Assembly: GCF_000185385.1 (NCBI RefSeq)
Contig: NZ_GL622296.1
Location: 227,031-291,030 of the forward strand
Source of the DNA: Lachnoanaerobaculum saburreum DSM 3986
GTDB lineage: Bacteria > Bacillota > Clostridia > Lachnospirales > Lachnospiraceae
Length of the DNA: 64,000 nt
Reading direction: 5' to 3'
Shown in pieces: positions 57,083-64,000 of this stretch. Position numbers and translations under genes: made by a program. The first letter of the stretch is position 1; each line of letters begins with the position of its first letter. A model generated the notes under the pieces. The model did not search any database. It was given only the letters and a program-made list of their open reading frames with translations, and had not been told where the DNA came from.

Positions 57083-58075
57083 ATGAGTAAAGTAACAATA
57101 ATAATACCGAACTACAATGGTGCCGACTTCCTTGGAGAATGTATAGAATCTCTAAGATATCAGACATATAAAAACTTTGATGTGCTGGTGATTGACAACG
57201 GCTCAAGTGATGATTCCTTAGAGTATTTAAGAGATTTGGAAAGTTATGAAAAAAATTTGAATGTAAAGGTAATATATTTAGATGAGAATCTCGGATTTGC
57301 AGGCGGCGTGAATGTCGGTCTGGCTGCAAGCGACAGCAAGTATATTATTTTATTAAACAATGACACACAAGTTTTTGGCGACTATGTGGAAAAACTTGTA
57401 AATGCAATAGAAAAGTCGGAGAAGATATTTGCAGTAAATCCGCTTATGATAAATGCACATAATAAGGAACTTGTGGATGATGCCGGTGACGGATATTCAC
57501 TGCTTGGATGGGGATATCAGATAGGCGTAGGAGAGAAAGTAAGTGATTTTACAAAGAAAAGGGCTGTATTTTCAGCCTGTGCAGGTGCAAGCATATATAG
57601 GAAAAGTGTCTTGGATGAAGTCGGCTACTTTGATGAGATGCACTTTGCATACCTTGAGGATATGGACTTAAGTTTCAGAGCAAGACTGAAAGGATATATA
57701 ATAGGTTTTGAACCTGATGCAAAGGTATATCACCTTGGAAGTGCGACATCAGGTTCAAAGTACAATTCATTTAAGGTAAGACTGGCTGCAAGAAATAATA
57801 TTTATCTTATATATAAGAATATGACCAACTTGCAGATAGGGTTTAATATTTTGCCTATTGCACTTGGTACATTTATAAAGATGGGATTTTTCTTAAAAAA
57901 GGGATTTATAAAAGATTATATCAGCGGACTTATTGAAGGATTTAAGAATTTAAAAGAATGTGACAGAGTAGATTTTGGTGAGATAAAGAAATCAAATATA
58001 TTGGCTTTAGAGGGTGAAATTATATTCGGAACCTTTGAGTATGTGTACAGATTTATAAAAAGGCATACCGGTTAA
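57083..58075 (+). CDS. GT2 glycosyltransferase, rhamnosyltransferase-like
   Basis: The 330-residue protein has a GT-A domain with TIIIPNYNGADFLGE, VIDNGSSDDS, LDENLGFAGGVN and the LLNNDTQVF motif containing the metal-site Asp. The acceptor-side SACAGASIYRKSVLDEVGYFDE (in pieces) and YLEDMDLSFRARLKG are typical of the WcaA/GT2 rhamnosyltransferase group. The C-terminal hydrophobic stretch (about 248-275) may hold it at the membrane. The ATG at 57083 has GGGAG. It follows the tandem GT2 gene by 13 bases. The sugar is unknown. Confidence 0.88.
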   Translation: MSKVTIIIPNYNGADFLGECIESLRYQTYKNFDVLVIDNGSSDDSLEYLRDLESYEKNLNVKVIYLDENLGFAGGVNVGLAASDSKYIILLNNDTQVFGDYVEKLVNAIEKSEKIFAVNPLMINAHNKELVDDAGDGYSLLGWGYQIGVGEKVSDFTKKRAVFSACAGASIYRKSVLDEVGYFDEMHFAYLEDMDLSFRARLKGYIIGFEPDAKVYHLGSATSGSKYNSFKVRLAARNNIYLIYKNMTNLQIGFNILPIALGTFIKMGFFLKKGFIKDYISGLIEGFKNLKECDRVDFGEIKKSNILALEGEIIFGTFEYVYRFIKRHTG

Positions 58076-58125
58076 GAACTGTTACTAAAGATTAAATAAA
58101 ATGTAATAAATGATTTTGTTTTTAG

Positions 58126-58152
58126 TTGTAAAATTGAAGTAGAGTTTTACAA
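58126..58152 (+). repeat. Small inverted repeat before the sugar transferase gene
   Basis: TTGTAAAA (58126-58133) and TTTTACAA (58145-58152) are exact complements around 11 bases in the only sizeable gap of the polysaccharide cluster. It could be an operator or a weak terminator; the lack of G/C pairs makes termination doubtful. Confidence 0.4.
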
Positions 58153-58199
58153 TAATTTAGGCAGAGATCGGACACTGAAAGTGCGATACGGAGCGATAT

Positions 58200-59606
58200 A
58201 TGATTAAAGAAAATCAAAAGAGGCTGAATAGGCTGCATGTACTCTTAGATGCCCTTGTTATATTTATAAGCTACTTGATAGCTTATCTTATAATGTATTA
58301 CAATGATGATGCTATACTGGCACTGTCGGCACAGGTGTACTTTAGTGCGTTGATTATTATAATACCTTTATTTCTTATATTGTATGAGTTCTTTGAATTA
58401 TATACACCTAAGAGAATTTCGGGTAGAAGAAGTGAGATAGCAAATATTTCCAGAGCCAACACCATCGGAGTTTTGATAGTTACTTTGGCACTGTATCTTG
58501 GCGGTAAGAATATGAATATGCACCACTTCTCAAGAAGGCTGGTAATTATCTTTTATATTCTTACAAATGTACTTATGGTATTTGAAAGAGGCTTTATAAG
58601 AAGCTTTTTGATGAGTATCAGGACAAAGGGCTACAATCAAAAGCATGTCTTGTTGATCGGATATTCCAGAGCGGCTGAAGGCTATATAGACAGAGTAAAG
58701 CAAAATCCTGAGTGGGGTTACAATATTAGAGGTATTTTAGATGACCACAAGGAAAGAGGATATTGTTACAACGGGGTTAAGGTAATAGGTACAATATCAA
58801 ATCTGCATATGATTCTTGAGATGAATGTGCTGGATGAAATTGCCATTACACTTAGTATAAAGGAGTATGAGCATCTTGAGGCGATAGTAAATGACTGTGA
58901 AAAATCGGGTGTGCATACAAAGTTTATACCCGATTATAACAACTTTATACCGACAATTCCATATATAGAAGATTTGCAAGGGCTTCCTGTTATAAATATA
59001 AGACATGTACCGCTTACAGAACTTCATAATGCATATATAAAAAGAATTGTTGACATATTCGGGGCATTATTTGGTATAATAGTATTCTCACCGGTGATGA
59101 TAGTCACCGCGATACTTGTAAAGCTGACAGACGGTGGACCGATAATATATGCTCAAGAAAGAGTAGGTTTACACAATAAGCCTTTCAAGATGTATAAATT
59201 CCGCTCTATGGCTGTTCAAAAGCCGTCAGAGGAGAAGTCAAAGTGGACTACGCCCAATGACCCGAGGGTCACAGCGGTAGGCAGGTTTATAAGAAAGACA
59301 AGCATTGATGAAATGCCGCAGTTTTTCAATATATTAAGCGGCAATATGTCACTTGTCGGACCCAGACCGGAAAGACCGTTCTATGTGGAAAAGTTCAGGG
59401 AGGAGATACCGCATTATATGATAAAACACCAGGTAAGGCCGGGACTTACAGGTTGGGCACAGGTCAACGGTTTTAGAGGAGATACTTCCATACAAAAAAG
59501 GATTGACCATGACTTATATTATATTGAAAATTGGACTCTTGGTTTTGATTTCAAGATAATGTTTTTGACAATATTTAAGGGATTTATAAATAAAAATGCT
59601 TATTAG
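58200..59606 (+). CDS. Polyprenyl-phosphate sugar-1-phosphate transferase (WbaP/CpsE type)
   Basis: The 468-residue initiating enzyme moves a sugar-1-phosphate from a nucleotide sugar to undecaprenyl phosphate. About four N-terminal membrane helices (15-110) are followed by a CoA_binding_3 domain (about 140-265, VLLIGYSRAAEGYIDRV) and a C-terminal Bac_transf domain (about 278-468), with KRIVDIFGALFGIIVFSP, the substrate-site IIYAQERVGLHNKPFKMYKFRSM (in pieces), the RKTSIDEMPQFFN segment and GPRPERP. The sugar is most often glucose or galactose, not decided here. The ATG at 58200 has GGAGCG. It overlaps the upstream reading of the LCP gene, but not the LCP ATG used here. Confidence 0.93.
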   Translation: MIKENQKRLNRLHVLLDALVIFISYLIAYLIMYYNDDAILALSAQVYFSALIIIIPLFLILYEFFELYTPKRISGRRSEIANISRANTIGVLIVTLALYLGGKNMNMHHFSRRLVIIFYILTNVLMVFERGFIRSFLMSIRTKGYNQKHVLLIGYSRAAEGYIDRVKQNPEWGYNIRGILDDHKERGYCYNGVKVIGTISNLHMILEMNVLDEIAITLSIKEYEHLEAIVNDCEKSGVHTKFIPDYNNFIPTIPYIEDLQGLPVINIRHVPLTELHNAYIKRIVDIFGALFGIIVFSPVMIVTAILVKLTDGGPIIYAQERVGLHNKPFKMYKFRSMAVQKPSEEKSKWTTPNDPRVTAVGRFIRKTSIDEMPQFFNILSGNMSLVGPRPERPFYVEKFREEIPHYMIKHQVRPGLTGWAQVNGFRGDTSIQKRIDHDLYYIENWTLGFDFKIMFLTIFKGFINKNAY

Positions 59607-59619
59607 CAGGAGGAATATA

Positions 59620-61356
59620 ATGAGCGAAGATAATCAGAAGAAGCCTAAAAAAAAGAAAAAATCTAAGATTGTTTTTTTCTTTACAATGCTTATAGCGGAA
59701 GTTTTCGTACTGGGTGTAATATTTGCATACGCATATGCACTTAAGCAATATTCTAAGATACAAAGACCTGACTATGATGTGGAACAGGTTCTAAATACAG
59801 ATCTGTCCGAGAAGAAACTGGCAGAGATGAGAGGGTATAAGAATATTGCGGTATTTGGAGTGGACTCAAGAGACAGCAGTGTGGGCAAGGGTAACAGATC
59901 GGATGTTATTATTATCTGTTCGATAGACCAATCAAGCGGTAATATTAAACTGGTTTCCGTATACAGGGATACATATCTTGATGTAGGAAAGAATTCTTTC
60001 CAGAAAGCAACACATGCTTACAGCTATGGCGGTCCGGCAAGAGCTGTAAAGATGCTGAATGACAGCCTTGATCTCAATATCACAGACTATATCACATTTA
60101 ACTGGAAAGCGGTTGCAACCGCTATAAATATCCTTGGCGGTGTGGACATAGATGTTACAAAGCCTGAGTTTAAATATATCAATTCATATATTACAGAAAC
60201 TGTAAAGGGAACCGGTATCGGTTCTGTACAGCTTAAGGCACCGGGTATGCAGCATCTTGACGGTGTGCAGGCTGTAGCTTATGCAAGACTTAGATATATG
60301 GATACGGATTACCAAAGGACTGAAAGACAGAGAAAAGTGGTTGAGCTGGCTTTTGAGAAGGCAAAGAAGGCTGATCCGAAAACTCTCAATGATTTGCTTG
60401 GAAATGTATTGTCAATGGTAGCTACAAACCTTACATGGCAGGATGGTCTGGATGTAATCAATGATTTTGGAAAGTATAAACTTGTAGATACACAGGGATT
60501 CCCGTTTGACAAAGATGATATGACAATGGGAACAAAGGGATTTATAGTGGTTCCGGTAAATCTTGAGAGCAATGTGGTAAAGCTTCACAGTTATCTCTTC
60601 GGAGATGAAGGCTATGAGGCATCTGCAAAGGTTAAGGCATACAGTGAGCGGATTTCAGAAGATACAGGTTTTTACAAAGACGGTGATAAAGTCAAACGTG
60701 TAAAGACAAGTGGCGGATATAAGTCAAATAAGAGTTATGATGATGAAGATGAGACTAAGAGCAAAAAGAAGTCCAATAAAGAGGAAGAGAATCAAAAAAG
60801 CAACAGTGTGGATGTCTATACAGATAATAATGGCAGATATTACCGGTTGGATGATAACGGCGAGACAGTCTGGATAGACAGAAATGAAGGTGAGGACTAC
60901 TACACAGACGGTGCCGGCAATAAGTATTATATGCAGCCTGAAGAAAAAGACGGCAAACGTAAAGAAAAGAGTACAAAGGCAAAGGCAAGTGTAGAAGAGC
61001 AGGCTGAACCTACACAGGCTGACAAGGGTTCAAATGTGGAGATAATAGAGCCTCATACAAAGAGGAATACAGGTGAAACCGAGACTGTAGCTCCGAAAAA
61101 GAAGCCGAACGGTCCGGGTGAGACTGTTCCTGAAACTACTACTGAAGAACAGACTAAAAAATCAATAGGTCCGGGTGAGACTGCACGTAGCACTGAGGAG
61201 CAGACAACTAAGGAAAAAGAAAAGGTGACAAAGGAGCCTACAGTGGAGTCGATACCTGCTGCTACAACGGCTCCCAAGGAAGAGACTGTGCCTTCAGTGC
61301 CAAGCGGGGGGCCTGTAGTCGGTAATACACAGACAGTGGAGCCTAGGCCGGAATAA
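59620..61356 (+). CDS. LytR-CpsA-Psr family cell-wall polymer ligase with long repeat tail
   Basis: This 578-residue protein starts with a very basic cytoplasmic N-terminus (KKPKKKKKSK) and one membrane helix (about 20-42). The LCP domain (about 75-240) follows, with FGVDSRD, NRSDVIIICSID, VYRDTYLDV and AVAYARLRYMDTDYQRTERQR, which holds the conserved arginines. These enzymes link polysaccharide or teichoic polymers from their lipid carrier to peptidoglycan outside the cell. From about 345 on it is low complexity: Lys/Ser/Glu-rich, a YYTDGAGNKYYM segment, then Thr/Glu/Pro repeats with GPGET blocks. ATG 59620 has AGGAGGAA. Its cluster position suits attachment of the polymer made by the genes before it. 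Confidence 0.93.
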   Translation: MSEDNQKKPKKKKKSKIVFFFTMLIAEVFVLGVIFAYAYALKQYSKIQRPDYDVEQVLNTDLSEKKLAEMRGYKNIAVFGVDSRDSSVGKGNRSDVIIICSIDQSSGNIKLVSVYRDTYLDVGKNSFQKATHAYSYGGPARAVKMLNDSLDLNITDYITFNWKAVATAINILGGVDIDVTKPEFKYINSYITETVKGTGIGSVQLKAPGMQHLDGVQAVAYARLRYMDTDYQRTERQRKVVELAFEKAKKADPKTLNDLLGNVLSMVATNLTWQDGLDVINDFGKYKLVDTQGFPFDKDDMTMGTKGFIVVPVNLESNVVKLHSYLFGDEGYEASAKVKAYSERISEDTGFYKDGDKVKRVKTSGGYKSNKSYDDEDETKSKKKSNKEEENQKSNSVDVYTDNNGRYYRLDDNGETVWIDRNEGEDYYTDGAGNKYYMQPEEKDGKRKEKSTKAKASVEEQAEPTQADKGSNVEIIEPHTKRNTGETETVAPKKKPNGPGETVPETTTEEQTKKSIGPGETARSTEEQTTKEKEKVTKEPTVESIPAATTAPKEETVPSVPSGGPVVGNTQTVEPRPE

Positions 61357-61408
61357 AAAATATAATAAAAATCATAAAATAAACTTATTTTGTACACAAA
61401 GTGTACAC

Positions 61409-61459
61409 AAAGCATTGGTAGACTTATAACCATCAAAGGAAAGCTGCCGATGCTTTTTT
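61409..61459 (+). terminator. Terminator after the LCP gene
   Basis: AAAGCATTGGTAG (61409-61421) pairs with CTGCCGATGCTTT (61444-61456), 13 bp with two G-U, across a 22-base loop; six Ts run through 61454-61459. Just before it is an 11-base tandem duplication (TGTACACAAAG, 61391-61412). Confidence 0.75.
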
Positions 61460-61563
61460 ATTGTAAAGGCGGCAAAGAATTTATCACACTGTGGCAAATA
61501 TACTTGCTATAGGGATGATTATTTAAATAAATGAAAGGAGAGTACATTTAGTACAAAGATATT

Positions 61564-63228
61564 ATGGAATTTGATAGAGATGAATTTGACAATGAAGTTA
61601 ACGCAAGTATAGAGAATACAAACGATGCCGATATAAATGACACAGGCTCAAACGATGAACCGAGGGATATAGACAGCATTATAAGAAGACATAGTGAAAG
61701 CCTTGCAAAGGCGGCGGAAGATATAGCAAGAAATGAAGGAAGTTCTGCCGTTTCCTATGATAATACACAGAATGAAGATGGTGCAGAAAAACAAGTCGTA
61801 TCAAGTTTTGCTTCTAATGCAAGTGTAGATGCAAGTGCAGATACAGGTGTAGATTTAGAAAAAACACAGGATATACAAAATAATATAAATAAGGAGACAA
61901 ATAATGCAGACAATAGCGGAAGTTTTGGAGAAACTGATAGAGGAGCTCAGTCAGAAAATGTACGAACACAGGCTTTTGCCACACAGCCTCAAAAAGGCAA
62001 GGGTAAGAGTAAAGAGCGAAAAAAATCAAAAGTAGGCAGGGCATTCGGTCTGGTAGCAAGTGCGGCAGTATTCGGTCTGGTAGCCGGAGGTGTAATGGTA
62101 GGTGTAAACAATGTTGCAAGCAGCTATGTCGGAACCGGTGCAAAGACAAAAGTAGATGATATAGTAATAGGAAATCAGGATAATACTAAGAGTGAGAGTA
62201 CTGCGGCACCTGCAACTAATCTCTCAAGTATTGATGTGTCACCTATAGTGGATAAGGCAATGCCTTCAGTAGTATCTATCTATGGAAAGGAGCAGGTTAC
62301 ACAAAACAGCTTCTTCGGTCCGCAAAGTTATGAGGCACAGTCAAGCGGTTCAGGTATTATAGTCGGAAAGACAGACAGTGAACTTTTGATAGTAACAAAT
62401 AACCATGTTATTGCCGATACTACCAGTCTTGAGGTTGAATTCACAGACGGTAAGAAAGCCGCCGCTTCCGTAAAGGGTGGTGACAGCGACAATGATGTGG
62501 CTGTAGTGGCTGTAAAACTCTCCGATATGGGAGAGGATACCTTATCAAGAATCAGTATTGCAAATATCGGAGACAGCGATTCCGTTAAGGTAGGTCAAGG
62601 TGTTGTGGCCATAGGAAATGCCCTTGGATATGGTCAGTCGGTAACGGTAGGATATATTTCAGCACTCAACAGAGAGGTAAAGACTGAAGGCGGTACTTCA
62701 AAAAATCTCTTACAGACTGATGCGGCTATAAATCCGGGAAACTCAGGCGGTGCGCTTCTTAATATGCAGGGTCAGGTAATCGGTATCAACTCTGCAAAGT
62801 ATTCAGATACTGCTGTAGAGGGAATGGGCTATGCAATTCCTATTTCCACTGTAAAAGATCTTATAAAGGAACTTTCAAGTAAGGAAACAAGAACCGTAGT
62901 GGCACAGGAGAATCAGGGCTACCTCGGTATACAGGGTAAGGATATTGATGAGGAAATGGCAAAAGCCTATGATATGCCGCAGGGTATATATGTATACAAG
63001 GTGGTGGAAGGCGGTGCTGCTGCCTCTTCAGATTTGAAAGCAAAGGATATCATCACCAAGTTTGACGGACAGAGCGTAAGAAGTATGGAAGAACTCAAAA
63101 ATATGCTTACATACTATGAGAGCGGCAGAAAAGTCGATTTGACAGTTCAAAGACTTGATGACAGCGGTAAGTATGTTGAGAAGACTGTAAGTATTACTCT
63201 TGGCAAGAGAGAAGCACAGGAGCAGTAA
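61564..63228 (+). CDS. HtrA/DegP-like serine protease with long acidic N-terminus
   Basis: This 554-residue membrane protease has a cytoplasmic N-terminal region of about 160 residues rich in Asp, Asn, Ser and Glu, a basic patch (KGKGKSKERKKSK), and one membrane helix (about 160-185). The trypsin-like domain contains His281 (VTNNHVI), Asp311 (NDVAVVAV) and Ser394 (NPGNSGGAL), and a single PDZ domain (about 455-545) follows. It degrades or repairs misfolded exported proteins, an HtrA-type role. The ATG at 61564 is a little far from AAAGGAGAG, which lies about 20 bases upstream, so the start is less certain. It has its own terminator. Confidence 0.93.
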   Translation: MEFDRDEFDNEVNASIENTNDADINDTGSNDEPRDIDSIIRRHSESLAKAAEDIARNEGSSAVSYDNTQNEDGAEKQVVSSFASNASVDASADTGVDLEKTQDIQNNINKETNNADNSGSFGETDRGAQSENVRTQAFATQPQKGKGKSKERKKSKVGRAFGLVASAAVFGLVAGGVMVGVNNVASSYVGTGAKTKVDDIVIGNQDNTKSESTAAPATNLSSIDVSPIVDKAMPSVVSIYGKEQVTQNSFFGPQSYEAQSSGSGIIVGKTDSELLIVTNNHVIADTTSLEVEFTDGKKAAASVKGGDSDNDVAVVAVKLSDMGEDTLSRISIANIGDSDSVKVGQGVVAIGNALGYGQSVTVGYISALNREVKTEGGTSKNLLQTDAAINPGNSGGALLNMQGQVIGINSAKYSDTAVEGMGYAIPISTVKDLIKELSSKETRTVVAQENQGYLGIQGKDIDEEMAKAYDMPQGIYVYKVVEGGAAASSDLKAKDIITKFDGQSVRSMEELKNMLTYYESGRKVDLTVQRLDDSGKYVEKTVSITLGKREAQEQ

Positions 63229-63258
63229 ATAATATAGTTTTAGAATATATACTTTTTT

Positions 63259-63288
63259 AGCAACAGGTAAATGCCTGTTGCTTTTTTT
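63259..63288 (+). terminator. Terminator after the HtrA-like gene
   Basis: AGCAACAGG (63259-63267) and CCTGTTGCT (63274-63282) form a perfect 9-bp stem with a six-base loop, followed by a run of seven Ts. Confidence 0.93.
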
Positions 63289-63338
63289 AATGTTTTTACT
63301 GTATACTAAATTGCTATATAGGAAACGGAGTATATGAT

Positions 63339-63992
63339 ATGAGACTTAGACATATAAAAGGCTGTGAGGACTTTATTACTGATGCGAAGGAATGTATCAG
63401 AGAGGATAAAGCAATTGCCCTAAAGGGTAAAATACAGAATATCTTTGATATAAGAAGACCGCTACAGATAGAGATAGGCATGGGTAAGGGGCAGTTTATA
63501 AGGAATATGGCAATAAAACATCCTGATATCAACTTTATAGGTGTTGAAAGATATGAGAGTGTCCTTATGAAAGCTGTTCAAAGAAAGAGAAATCTTGAAG
63601 CGGACAAAACAATAGATAATCTAAGATTTTTATGTGCAGATGCAAGAAAACTTGCAGAGATTTTTGAGGCCGGTGAAGCTGATAAGATCTTTTTGAACTT
63701 TTCAGATCCATGGCCGAAGGACAGGCATGCCGACAGAAGACTTACTTCTCCATACTTTTTGGATATATATGACAGGATATTAAAATCTGACGGTGTAATA
63801 GAGTTTAAAACCGATAATGTGGGGCTTTTTGAGTATTCACTTAAGGTTATTAAGGATTCAAAGTGGAGGTTGGATTTTTGTAGTTTTGATTTTCACTCTG
63901 AAAAAGAAAGTGAGGAGAATATAATGACTGAGTATGAGGAAAAATTTGCAGGCCAAGGAAATAAAATCTGTAAGATGATTATAAGCAGATAA
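63339..63992 (+). CDS. trmB: tRNA (guanine46-N7)-methyltransferase
   Basis: The 217-residue SAM enzyme makes m7G46 in tRNA. It shows the family's LQIEIGMGKGQFI SAM motif, NFIGVERYESVLMKAVQR, and the diagnostic FLNFSDPWPKDRHADRRL (in pieces) with catalytic Asp, then EFKTDN and a late TEYEEKF. Length is normal and it is complete, ending eight bases before the window edge. The ATG at 63339 follows GGAAACGGAG-like sequence. It appears to be a separate unit after the HtrA terminator. Confidence 0.97.
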   Translation: MRLRHIKGCEDFITDAKECIREDKAIALKGKIQNIFDIRRPLQIEIGMGKGQFIRNMAIKHPDINFIGVERYESVLMKAVQRKRNLEADKTIDNLRFLCADARKLAEIFEAGEADKIFLNFSDPWPKDRHADRRLTSPYFLDIYDRILKSDGVIEFKTDNVGLFEYSLKVIKDSKWRLDFCSFDFHSEKESEENIMTEYEEKFAGQGNKICKMIISR

Positions 63993-64000
63993 AAAGAAAA

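Noticed and set aside
61391..61412. Operator or recombination site formed by the 11-base direct repeat
   Set aside because: Two copies of a short sequence next to a terminator are not enough to support a function.

Overview
The window is a low-GC Firmicutes chromosome segment centred on the replication origin. Gene content and order (dnaA-dnaN-yaaA-recF on one side, rpmH-rnpA-yidD-yidC-jag-mnmE-mnmG-rsmG-parA-parB on the other), short genes with strong GGAGG ribosome binding sites, a DUF4446 gene after parB, and protein sequence style point to an anaerobic member of the Lachnospiraceae (Clostridia). The genus cannot be fixed from the sequence alone; something close to Lachnoanaerobaculum is my guess. 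No rRNA, tRNA, insertion sequence, prophage or CRISPR array was seen.

Left arm (1-24160, mostly minus strand, reading away from the origin): a truncated sugar ABC solute-binding lipoprotein divergent from a YesM/YesN-type two-component pair; a VanZ-RDD membrane protein; a glycolytic block gap, pgk, tpiA; a Na/Pi cotransporter with a PhoU tail; a 908-residue secreted beta-helix protein with an Asn/Gly repeat linker and cell-wall-binding repeats; then gyrB-gyrA-lysA, a SemiSWEET-like transporter, recF, yaaA, dnaN and dnaA.

Origin (about 24160-24750): a cluster of DnaA boxes upstream of a well-formed dnaA promoter. An ECF transporter S component sits between this and rpmH.

Right arm (24750-64000, mostly plus strand): the rpmH-to-rsmG block, then a 1.1-kb gene-free region that is the most unusual part of the window. 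It carries ten ParB-site (parS)-like 16-mers, eight of them at an exact 28-bp period and nested in an 84-bp higher-order repeat, one in the loop of the operon terminator, and a further one at the centre of a perfect 54-bp inverted repeat. A membrane-anchored alpha/beta hydrolase with degraded catalytic motifs, a twelfth site, parA, parB and a DUF4446 gene follow. Next come bioY with a BirA-type operator, a decayed gene fragment, an AraC/GyrI regulator, and the str operon rpsL-rpsG-fusA-tuf.

From 44274 to 51393 lies a seven-gene overlapping operon that makes uroporphyrinogen III from glutamyl-tRNA and carries it to sirohydrochlorin and cobalt-sirohydrochlorin (towards B12 and/or siroheme, with no haem-specific genes). 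A DegV fatty-acid-binding protein and a TbADH-like secondary alcohol dehydrogenase follow. The window ends with a cell-surface polysaccharide cluster (three GT2 proteins, a polyprenyl-phosphate sugar-1-phosphate transferase and an LCP ligase), an HtrA protease and trmB.
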